Of a stretch of 64,000 bases of DNA, positions 45,759 to 52,654 are shown piece after piece. This stretch comes from Thiothrix winogradskyi (GTDB lineage Bacteria > Pseudomonadota > Gammaproteobacteria > Thiotrichales > Thiotrichaceae): NCBI RefSeq assembly GCF_021650935.1, contig NZ_CP091244.1, forward strand, positions 3,782,001-3,846,000. The letters are read 5' to 3'. The number at the start of each line of letters is the position of its first letter. The first letter of the stretch is position 1. The notes under the pieces are model-generated. The model was not told where the DNA came from and ran no database searches. It worked only from the letters and a program-made list of their open reading frames with translations. The position numbers and the translations under genes were made by a program.

Positions 45759-46379
45759 ATGACAGTTTTGAAAAAAATTAAGTTTGATTTACCTATCGAT
45801 AACATAAGAATAAAAAACTTAGAAGAATTACGCGAGCATTTTTCAGTGGAAATTCTGAAAGTCTATCATGATGGAATTCTTGAAAAATGGTTGCAATCAC
45901 GCAGTTATTCAGACGAATTCAATGCCATTCAGAACTTAAAGAAAACGCATGTATCTGATCGTCTTTTATTGGAAAGGCTGCACAACATTTTTTCCACAAG
46001 AACAATCATTTCAGGTAAATATGTAATACACGAAAATCGTACAGTCACTGATACTAAAACCAAGCTAATATGGAAGCAAGATAGTGAAGTAGGTCAATAC
46101 ACATGGAGTGATGCAATGGAAAAATTTAGCCATAATGTCCGCTTTGCGGGCAATAATGACTGGCGAATGCCAATGATTGAAGAACTGAAAACATTGATTG
46201 ATAAAAATCATTGTCCAACAATTTACTTGACCGCTTTCCCCGATACCCCATCAGCGGCATTTTGGTCAGCATCTCCTCATGCTTACGGCGCATTATATGT
46301 CTACTTCGGTAACGGTGACGACATCTGGGGAAATAAAAACAAGGAGTATCGAATCCGGTTAGTGCGTAACGGACAGTAA
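45759..46379 (+). CDS. DUF1566-domain protein A, candidate variable sensor
   Basis: A 206-aa soluble protein. The N-terminal module (about 1-55: IKFDLPIDNIRIKNLEELREHFSVEILK then DGILEKWLQSRSY) is shared with the next gene. The C-terminal DUF1566 domain (about 85-206) has GKYVIHENRTVTDTKTKLIW, YTWSDAMEKF, NDWRMPMIEELKTLID, FWSASPHA and ends RIRLVRNGQ. DUF1566 domains can adopt a C-type-lectin-like fold and serve as DGR targets. The last ~35 residues before RLVR differ from protein B in the pattern described for adenine-directed variation. Base composition is AT-richer than the core genes. GAGGT precedes the ATG. Confidence 0.8.
   Translation: MTVLKKIKFDLPIDNIRIKNLEELREHFSVEILKVYHDGILEKWLQSRSYSDEFNAIQNLKKTHVSDRLLLERLHNIFSTRTIISGKYVIHENRTVTDTKTKLIWKQDSEVGQYTWSDAMEKFSHNVRFAGNNDWRMPMIEELKTLIDKNHCPTIYLTAFPDTPSAAFWSASPHAYGALYVYFGNGDDIWGNKNKEYRIRLVRNGQ
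46263..46376 (+). other. Candidate DGR variable region 1
   Basis: The 3' coding end of DUF1566 protein A runs from the TGG of FWSAS to the end. Between conserved anchors it carries a run of NNC/NNT codons (GGC, GTC, TAC, TTC, GAC, GAC, ATC, AAT, AAC, TAT) and closes with CGGTTAGTGCGTAACGGACA, nearly identical to region 2. This is what an AAC-rich template would give after adenine mutagenesis. It is three codons shorter than region 2. Confidence 0.45.
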
Positions 46380-46435
46380 TCTTCTAGCACTATTAACAAA
46401 AAATCATCAAAGAAAAATAAAAGAGCAAAATAACA

Positions 46436-47188
46436 ATGACCATTATAAAAACAATAAAATTCGACCTTCCCATTGATGGCACAAAAGTCAAAAACATCGA
46501 GGAACTCCGCGAACATTTCACCGTGGAGATTCTGGAGCTATATAATAACGGAATACTCTTGAAATGGTTACGTGCAAGAAAAAATATTAAAGAAGTCAGC
46601 CGTTTAGAAGCAATACCTGTAGCACTGCCATCAAGTATTTCTTCATTAAAAGCTTTATGTGATATTTTTAAGGTCGATACAGATGACATGATTCTCTCTG
46701 CTGCACTTGGGATGCCTCCCGAAAAAATGGAGAAAAACTTCCCTGAAATAAAAGCACAATACCGAGCCATTGCAAAAGCTGAGATAGAAGCCAAAGCTAA
46801 AGAATCAATCGTTTCAGGAAAATACCTTATCCATGCAAATCGCATAGTCACTGATACTGAAACTAAGCTAATGTGGAAACAAGACAGCGAAGTGGGTCAA
46901 TATACATGGGATAATGCAATGAAAAAGTTCGGAAAAAACGTCAGCTTCGCGGGTTATAATAACTGGCGGATGCCAACGATTGAAGAACTGAAGACATTAG
47001 TCGATAAGGAGCACTCCCCGACAATTGACCTGACCGCCTTCCACAACACCCCAGCGATGTTTTGGTCGGCGTCTCTTCATGCTAGCAATGGTGACTACGC
47101 ATGGTTCGTCAACTTCGACGTCGGCAGCGCCAGCTGGTACTATAAGTATGGCGCCTTTCAGGTACGGTTAGTGCGTAGCGGACAGTGA
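46436..47188 (+). CDS. DUF1566-domain protein B, candidate variable sensor
   Basis: A 250-aa paralogue of the preceding protein, probably from tandem duplication. The same N-terminal module is present (IKFDLPIDGTKVKNIEELRE then NGILLKWLRARKN). An extra helical segment (about 60-120, LPSSISSLKALCDIFKVD and an EIKAQYRAIAKAEIEAKAKE coil) is absent from protein A. The DUF1566 domain (about 125-250) has NNWRMPTIEELKTLVD, FWSASLHA, VNFDVGSASWYYKYGAFQ and VRLVRSGQ. Cytoplasmic, no signal peptide. The role as a ligand- or antigen-binding variable protein is inferred from DGR target families. Confidence 0.8.
   Translation: MTIIKTIKFDLPIDGTKVKNIEELREHFTVEILELYNNGILLKWLRARKNIKEVSRLEAIPVALPSSISSLKALCDIFKVDTDDMILSAALGMPPEKMEKNFPEIKAQYRAIAKAEIEAKAKESIVSGKYLIHANRIVTDTETKLMWKQDSEVGQYTWDNAMKKFGKNVSFAGYNNWRMPTIEELKTLVDKEHSPTIDLTAFHNTPAMFWSASLHASNGDYAWFVNFDVGSASWYYKYGAFQVRLVRSGQ
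47063..47185 (+). other. Candidate DGR variable region 2
   Basis: The 3' end of DUF1566 protein B has consecutive codons AGC AAT GGT GAC TAC, then GTC AAC TTC GAC GTC, GGC AGC GCC AGC, and TAC TAT AAG TAT GGC GCC TTT. Almost all keep a pyrimidine third base while the first two vary, exactly what mutated AAC/AAT codons look like. The fixed end CGGTTAGTGCGTAGCGGACA is shared with region 1. Confidence 0.5.
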
Positions 47189-47250
47189 TTTTGATTTTTG
47201 CCTTTTTATCAAATTGATGCACTACAAGAATAAGTTCAAAGGATACCGCC

Positions 47251-48750
47251 ATGCAAACACTAACAGACACCATTCGCGCCCACATCGAGTCACATTATCC
47301 GCTACTGTACCTAATCACACACGAGGAAAAAGAAGCAGATGACCTGATTACCAATCTCTCCGAAGATCGGAAAATCACCGAGTGGAACATGGCACAAGGT
47401 TTGGTGAACTTCAAAACCAAGCAACCCTTGTCAGAATGGAGTGATCTTGCTGCCGCATTGGATAATCTACTGGCGTGGGATTTTTCCGAAGCAGAACACA
47501 CGATTGTTATCCGTGATGCACATTTAGGGCTAAAAGATCAGCCCGTAGCGGTTGCCCGTTTAAAAGCGTTAATCAGCAAAATTCTGACGGATTCTGATGT
47601 GACCGCGACCGTATTTTTAATATCGTCACAGCCCTACATTCCGCGTGAACTAGAGAAATTCATCACGCTATTCGACATGCCACTCCCCAACGAAGCCGCG
47701 ATCCGCGCCTTAATCCTGCAATACACCGAGGCTTACGACCAAACCATCACCGATGAAGATGTCACCAAATTAGCGATGGCATTCCAAGGCTTAACCCGCT
47801 ACGAAATCGGGCAATTGATCAACCGTGGCTACCAACGCGACGGCAATATCGGCATTGAAGACCTCGACCTCGTGCATTCCGAAAAAGCCCAAATCATCAA
47901 AAAAAGCGGCATCATGGAAATGCTAACGGTACGCGAAAAGCTCGAAGACATCGGCGGCTTACACAACCTCAAACCGTGGCTACAACAAAAAGCCAACGTG
48001 ATGAACGACTGGTCAGCCGCCCGTAAGTTCGGCGTAGAAATGCCCAAAGGCGTGATGATCGTCGGGATGCCCGGTTGCGGCAAATCCCTCACCGCCAAAG
48101 CCACCGCCGCCCTGTTCAACCTGCCGCTACTCAAGCTCGACATGGGCGCACTCATGGGCAAATACGTCGGCGAAAGCGAAGGCAATATGCGCCGTGCCAT
48201 CCAAGTTGCCGAAGCCGTCAGCCCCTGCGTATTGTGGGTCGATGAAGTCGAAAAAGCCTTCGTCGGCATTGGCAGCGGCGGCTCAGGCTCAGAAGTCGCC
48301 ACCCGCTTATTCGGCTATTTCCTAACGTGGATGCAGGAAAAAACCTCACAAGTGTTCGTCATCGCCACCGCCAACGACATTTCCGCCCTGCCCCCAGAAT
48401 TGTTGCGCAAAGGGCGTTTCGACGAAATTTTCTACGTGGATTTCCCCAACAAAGCCGAACGCATCGACATCTTCAACGTGCATCTAAAACGCCGCAGTAA
48501 ACTCAACAGCCGCATCGACATTGGGCAACTGGCAGCCAAAACCGAAGGTTATTCCGGCGCAGACATTGAATCCGTGGTAACAGAAGCCATCGAACAAGCC
48601 TTTGTCGACAACCACGCCGAACTCGATACCGGACGTTTGCTGGCGGTCATCCAAGCCACACACCCGTTGAAAGAAGTCATGAAAACCAAGGTAGACGAAT
48701 ACCAAAAGAAATTTGCCGAGATGAAGATCAAGAAGGCATCGAAAGGCTGA
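47251..48750 (+). CDS. AAA+ ATPase of the Ycf46 type
   Basis: 499 aa. The N-terminal half (about 1-220) is a degenerate P-loop-like domain (YPLLYLITHEEKEADDLI; HTIVIRDAH; TVFLISSQPYIPRELEKFITLFDMPLP). The C-terminal half is a classical AAA module: Walker A GMPGCGKS (272-279), pore-loop region MGKYVGESEGN, Walker B VLWVDEVEK (Asp331, Glu332), an arginine-finger region LLRKGRFDEIF and a C-terminal lid EGYSGADIESVV. Size and layout match Ycf46/uncharacterised AAA proteins. It follows the two DUF1566 genes on the same strand and may remodel or gate the neighbouring membrane protein. That link is inferred. Confidence 0.85.
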   Translation: MQTLTDTIRAHIESHYPLLYLITHEEKEADDLITNLSEDRKITEWNMAQGLVNFKTKQPLSEWSDLAAALDNLLAWDFSEAEHTIVIRDAHLGLKDQPVAVARLKALISKILTDSDVTATVFLISSQPYIPRELEKFITLFDMPLPNEAAIRALILQYTEAYDQTITDEDVTKLAMAFQGLTRYEIGQLINRGYQRDGNIGIEDLDLVHSEKAQIIKKSGIMEMLTVREKLEDIGGLHNLKPWLQQKANVMNDWSAARKFGVEMPKGVMIVGMPGCGKSLTAKATAALFNLPLLKLDMGALMGKYVGESEGNMRRAIQVAEAVSPCVLWVDEVEKAFVGIGSGGSGSEVATRLFGYFLTWMQEKTSQVFVIATANDISALPPELLRKGRFDEIFYVDFPNKAERIDIFNVHLKRRSKLNSRIDIGQLAAKTEGYSGADIESVVTEAIEQAFVDNHAELDTGRLLAVIQATHPLKEVMKTKVDEYQKKFAEMKIKKASKG

Positions 48751-48758
48751 TAAAACCC

Positions 48759-48788
48759 GTAGGGGCAGATCCCTGTATCTGCCCCTAC
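48759..48788. repeat. REP-like perfect inverted repeat between convergent genes
   Basis: GTAGGGGCAGAT and ATCTGCCCCTAC form a 12-bp perfect stem around a 6-base loop, nine bases after the ATPase stop and before the convergent mtgA end. It lacks a U tract. It looks like a dispersed extragenic palindrome and may act as a transcript 3' end for both genes. Confidence 0.6.
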
Positions 48789-48822
48789 CAAGGAAACCGA
48801 AAATTCATGTCCCGTGGGTATC

Positions 48823-49548
48823 TCAATCCAAACGCTGCAAATACGCCGCCCCACCCAATGAACGCATCTGCCGCAAAATCCGGTTCTGCCGCGCTCGCAC
48901 ATAACCGGACGGCTTCACCACGCTGTATTTGCGCGGTGCAGGTAACACCGCTGCCAACAACGCCGCATCCGCTGCTGCCAACTTACCGACCGGCTTTTTC
49001 AACAAATACTGACTCGCTGCACCCACCCCATAATCTGCATTGCTGAATTGTGCGGTATTCAGGTAAACCTCCAGAATCCGCTCTTTCGACCAGAAGATTT
49101 CCATCACGCTCGCAATGCCCCATTCCAGTCCCTTACGCACATAACTGCGCCCTTCCCACAGGAACAAATTTTTCACCAATTGCTGGGTAATGGTGCTGCC
49201 GCCACCTTTGCCACGCCCGCGCATTTCGGCACGAATCGCCGCCTCCGTTGCCGCCACATCAATGCCCCAATGCTCGGCAAAACGCTGGTCTTCCGACGCA
49301 ATCACTGCAATTTGCATGTGGCGCGGAATCTCCTCCAAACTCACCCAATCGTGGCGCACAAACGGCGTTTCCGCGCTAAAGATTGCCACTATATCTTGCC
49401 GCAACATAAACGCCGACGTCGGCACTGGCAGCCAACGAAAAATCAGCAACCACACACACAAAGCCACGAATAGCAGCAACGGCACGCGCCACAGCCAGTG
49501 CGCCCAATGCTTGGATTGTCCAACAGTTAACAGGTCATACAGTTTCAT
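48823..49548 (-). CDS. mtgA: Monofunctional biosynthetic peptidoglycan transglycosylase
   Basis: 241 aa from the ATG at 49548 (MKLYDLLTVGQSKHW), matching the E. coli length. The longer frame to 49656 is not supported. One N-terminal membrane anchor (VPLLLFVALCVWLLIF) precedes the GT51 domain, with the catalytic Glu in VIASEDQRFAEHWGID and GKGGGSTITQQLVKNLFLW, RKGLEWGIASVMEIFWSKERILEVYLN. It polymerises lipid II into glycan strands at the inner membrane. Confidence 0.95.
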   Translation of the reverse strand: MKLYDLLTVGQSKHWAHWLWRVPLLLFVALCVWLLIFRWLPVPTSAFMLRQDIVAIFSAETPFVRHDWVSLEEIPRHMQIAVIASEDQRFAEHWGIDVAATEAAIRAEMRGRGKGGGSTITQQLVKNLFLWEGRSYVRKGLEWGIASVMEIFWSKERILEVYLNTAQFSNADYGVGAASQYLLKKPVGKLAAADAALLAAVLPAPRKYSVVKPSGYVRARQNRILRQMRSLGGAAYLQRLD

Positions 49549-49632
49549 AATGGCGCGTATTATGTCACAACAAATCCCCACTCGTGCGATACGTGCTAAC
49601 ATTCGCGTTTCGTTTTCAGCAGAAAAAGCATT

Positions 49633-50559
49633 ATGACGACGGCTCTCGACATTCAAGGCTTACAAAAAACCTACGGCAACGGCTTTATCGCCCTCAAAGG
49701 CATCGACTTGCGCGTGGAACAAGGCGACTTCTTCGCCCTACTCGGCGCAAACGGCGCAGGCAAATCCACCACCATCGGCATTGCCAGCTCCTTGGTGAAC
49801 AAAACCGCAGGCAAGGTCAGCATTTTTGGCTACGACCTCGACACCCAGCGCGAACAAGCCAAAGCGCAAATCGGGCTAGTCCCGCAAGAATTCAATTTCA
49901 ATATCTTCGAGCCAATCGTCGAAATCCTCGTGAATCAGGGAGGCTATTATGGCATCCCGCGTGCCGAAGCCTTTGCCCGTGCCGAAGTCTTACTCAAACA
50001 ACTCGGCTTGTGGGACAAAGCCCGCGATCAAGCCCGCACCCTCTCCGGTGGCATGAAACGCCGCTTAATGATTGCACGTTCCCTCATCCACCAACCACGC
50101 CTGCTAATCCTCGACGAACCCACTGCTGGCGTTGACATTGAAATCCGCCGCTCGATGTGGGAATTCCTGCGCAAACTCAACGCCGATGGCACCACCATCA
50201 TCCTCACCACGCATTATCTCGAAGAAGCCGAAAGCCTGTGCCGCAACATCGGTATTATCGACCGAGGCGAATTGATCGAAAATACCAGCATGAAACAACT
50301 CCTCAACCGACTGGATACCGAAAGCTACGTGTTCGACCTTGCCAGCCCCGTGGATATATTGCCAACCACCAGCAACCTCTGCCATTTCACCCTGCAAGAT
50401 CCGACCACCTTGGAAGCCGTGTTCCACAAAGAACATTATTCGCTCAACAAAGTCTTCGCCTTCCTCAATGAACACGGTGTCGTGGTCAACAGTATGCGCA
50501 ATAAAACCAACCGCTTAGAACAGCTTTTCATGGATTTGGTGGAGAACAATAAGCAATGA
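49633..50559 (+). CDS. ABC-2 type exporter ATPase (YadG-like)
   Basis: 308 aa, the same size as E. coli YadG. Walker A GANGAGKST (about 43-51), Q-loop LVPQEFNFN, signature LSGGMKRR, Walker B LLILDEPTAGVD and H-loop TTHYLEEAE are all intact. The C-terminal extension (about 215-308) is typical of DRA-type ATPases. It overlaps the permease by four bases (ATGA). The substrate is unknown. Confidence 0.93.
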   Translation: MTTALDIQGLQKTYGNGFIALKGIDLRVEQGDFFALLGANGAGKSTTIGIASSLVNKTAGKVSIFGYDLDTQREQAKAQIGLVPQEFNFNIFEPIVEILVNQGGYYGIPRAEAFARAEVLLKQLGLWDKARDQARTLSGGMKRRLMIARSLIHQPRLLILDEPTAGVDIEIRRSMWEFLRKLNADGTTIILTTHYLEEAESLCRNIGIIDRGELIENTSMKQLLNRLDTESYVFDLASPVDILPTTSNLCHFTLQDPTTLEAVFHKEHYSLNKVFAFLNEHGVVVNSMRNKTNRLEQLFMDLVENNKQ

Positions 50560-51329
50560 ATGCACAACAACTCTGGACAGCCTACACCACCATTCTGGTC
50601 AAGGAGGTACTGCGGTTTGCACGGATTTGGGTACAAACCATCATCCCACCCGTGATTACTACCGCGCTGTATTTCGTGATTTTCGGCAACCTGATCGGCT
50701 CGCAAATTGGCGATATGGAAGGGCATAGCTACATCGACTTCATCACGCCGGGGTTGATTATGATGACGGTGATTACCAACTCCTACGCCAATGTGGTGTC
50801 GTCGTTTTACGGTAGCAAATTTCAAGGCAATGTCGCGGAAATGCTGGTCTCGCCCATGCCGAATTGGATCATTCTGGCGGGTTTTGTGAGTGGCGGGGTG
50901 GCGCGTGGCTTGGCGGTTGGGTTCGCTGTTACCTTGGTATCCTTGTTTTTCAGTACCTTGAGTGTGCAGCATATTTTCATCACGTTTACGATTGTCTTAC
51001 TGACGTCGGTGCTGTTTTCGCTGGCTGGGGTGATCAATGCGGTATATGCGAAAAGTTTTGATGACATCACCATTATTCCGACCTTTGTGCTGACACCGCT
51101 GACGTATTTGGGCGGGGTGTTTTACTCGATTGCGATGCTTTCACCGCTGTGGCAGAACATTTCCTTGCTGAATCCCGTGCTTTACATGGTAAATGGCTTC
51201 CGTTATGGCATTTTGGGCGCGTCGGATATGTCGATCTGGCTGAGTTACGGGGTAATCATGGGCTTTATCCTGCTGCTGGGTGGGTTTAGCCTGCATTTAT
51301 TGAATAAAGGCATTGGGATTCGCAGTTGA
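50556..51329 (+). CDS. ABC-2 type exporter permease (YadH-like)
   Basis: A 257-aa inner-membrane protein with six hydrophobic segments and the ABC-2 signature near the C-terminus (PTFVLTPLTYLGGVFYSIAML, QNISLLNPVLYMVNGFRYGILG). Size matches E. coli YadH. It pairs with the preceding ATPase. Its stop overlaps the TTG start of the flavoprotein (TTGA). Confidence 0.93.
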   Translation: MNAQQLWTAYTTILVKEVLRFARIWVQTIIPPVITTALYFVIFGNLIGSQIGDMEGHSYIDFITPGLIMMTVITNSYANVVSSFYGSKFQGNVAEMLVSPMPNWIILAGFVSGGVARGLAVGFAVTLVSLFFSTLSVQHIFITFTIVLLTSVLFSLAGVINAVYAKSFDDITIIPTFVLTPLTYLGGVFYSIAMLSPLWQNISLLNPVLYMVNGFRYGILGASDMSIWLSYGVIMGFILLLGGFSLHLLNKGIGIRS

Positions 51330-52654
51330 GCGTGATCATTATTGGCGGCGGCCCCGCTGGGTTGATGGCTGCCGAACAGCTTACCAATGCCGGTTATGCG
51401 GTGGATTTGTACGATGCCATGCCGACGCTGGGGCGCAAGTTCTTGCTGGCAGGCATTGGCGGTTTGAACATTACGCATTCTGAACCGTTTGAGGCGTTTT
51501 GCAGCCGCTATGCTGAACGTGAACCGCAATTACAACCGCTGTTGGCACGCTTTGGCGCGGAGGAATTGCGGGCGTGGTGTGCCGAATTGGGCGTGGAAAC
51601 GTTTGTTGGTACGTCGGGGCGCGTGTTTCCTAATGAGATGAAAGCTGCGCCGTTGTTGCGGGCATGGTTGGCACGGCTGAAACGGAATGGTTTGCGGGTG
51701 CATCCACGTCATCGTTGGATGGGGTGGGATGCGCAAGGGCAGCTCGTATTTGAAACATCGGGGAAAGAACCCCCTCCTAACCTCCCCTTATCAGGGGAGG
51801 GACAAGAAGGCGACGCACCTCTTCACTCCTCCCCTGATAAGGGGAGGCTGGGAGGGGTTTCTTCTCCCCCCGTCATCCTCGCGCTCGGTGGCGGTAGCTG
51901 GAAAAAACTCGGCAGCGATGGCGCATGGGTCAAGCTGCTAACCGACAGTCACATCCCCATTGCCCCCTTAAAACCTGCCAATTGCGGCTTTTTGTGTGCA
52001 TGGAGCGCACACCTCAGCAGCCGCTTTGCCGGTTCACCCCTAAAATCCGTCACTTTACGTTTCACCGATTTGACGGGGCAAACCGAAACGCGCATGGGTG
52101 AAATGATCGTCACCGCACGCGGTGTGGAAGGCAGCTTAATCTACGCCTTCTCTGCCCGCTTACGTGACACGCTGGCTGCACACGGCTCAGCCACATTCCA
52201 TCTGGATTTGCTCCCCAACCACAGCCACACCCAACTGGAAGCGGCCTTACACAAAAAACCTGCCAACAAAACGCTGGGCAACTTCCTGAAAAGCTCTTGG
52301 AAATTGGACGGGGTAAAAGCGGCATTGCTGTTTGAAACGCTGGATAAAGCGCACTGGCAAAATATTCCACTGCTGGCGGCAACCTTAAAAGCCATTCCCA
52401 TCACCGTGACCGCCACCACGCCAATAGACGAAGCGATCAGCACCGCAGGCGGCGTACCGTTTGAAGCCTTGGATGAGAATTTGATGTTGCGGCACTTACC
52501 GGGGGTCTTTTGCGCGGGGGAAATGCTGGATTGGGAAGCGCCGACAGGAGGCTATCTCCTGACGGCGTGTTTCGCCAGCGGACGAGAGGCTGGGAATGGC
52601 GTCATCCGCTGGTTAACATCGGTCAGTGACAGGCGTCCAGTTCCGCAGCCGTAA
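51326..52654 (+). CDS. FAD-dependent HI0933-like flavoprotein with an in-frame palindromic insertion
   Basis: 442 aa from a TTG that overlaps the permease stop; a GTG at 51332 is an alternative. The N-terminal dinucleotide fold is IIIGGGPAGLMAAEQL. GRKFLLAGIGGLNITHSE and LGGGSWKKLGSDG are typical of the HI0933/TIGR03862 family, and a C-terminal block FCAGEMLDWEAPTGGYLLTACFASGREAG closes the FAD site. The physiological substrate is unknown. Residues about 147-180 (PPPNLPLSGEGQEGDAPLHS and onward) come from a palindromic repeat and are foreign to the family. The 3' end overlaps the convergent icd gene by 32 bp. Confidence 0.88.
   Translation: MSVIIIGGGPAGLMAAEQLTNAGYAVDLYDAMPTLGRKFLLAGIGGLNITHSEPFEAFCSRYAEREPQLQPLLARFGAEELRAWCAELGVETFVGTSGRVFPNEMKAAPLLRAWLARLKRNGLRVHPRHRWMGWDAQGQLVFETSGKEPPPNLPLSGEGQEGDAPLHSSPDKGRLGGVSSPPVILALGGGSWKKLGSDGAWVKLLTDSHIPIAPLKPANCGFLCAWSAHLSSRFAGSPLKSVTLRFTDLTGQTETRMGEMIVTARGVEGSLIYAFSARLRDTLAAHGSATFHLDLLPNHSHTQLEAALHKKPANKTLGNFLKSSWKLDGVKAALLFETLDKAHWQNIPLLAATLKAIPITVTATTPIDEAISTAGGVPFEALDENLMLRHLPGVFCAGEMLDWEAPTGGYLLTACFASGREAGNGVIRWLTSVSDRRPVPQP
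51763..51864 (+). repeat. Compound palindromic element inserted in frame (copy 1)
   Basis: About 102 bp. The left arm holds CCCCTCC and the hairpin CCTCCCCTTATCAGGGGAGG. A 20-30 bp spacer follows, then hairpin CCTCCCCTGATAAGGGGAGG and GGGAGGGGTTTC. The arms are inverted copies of each other. It is translated without a stop as NLPLSGEG...SSPDKGRLGGVS inside the flavoprotein. A second copy lies in recG. Confidence 0.85.

Noticed and set aside
43200..48800. A diversity-generating reverse transcriptase or template repeat near the DUF1566 genes
   Set aside because: I looked for a YxDD-type reverse transcriptase and for an AAC-rich non-coding copy of the variable region and found neither in the window; any such machinery must be remote.
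51326..52654. The flavoprotein as a frameshifted pseudogene because of the repeat insertion
   Set aside because: The reading frame continues through the palindromic insert and all FAD-fold motifs are present on both sides, so it is intact.
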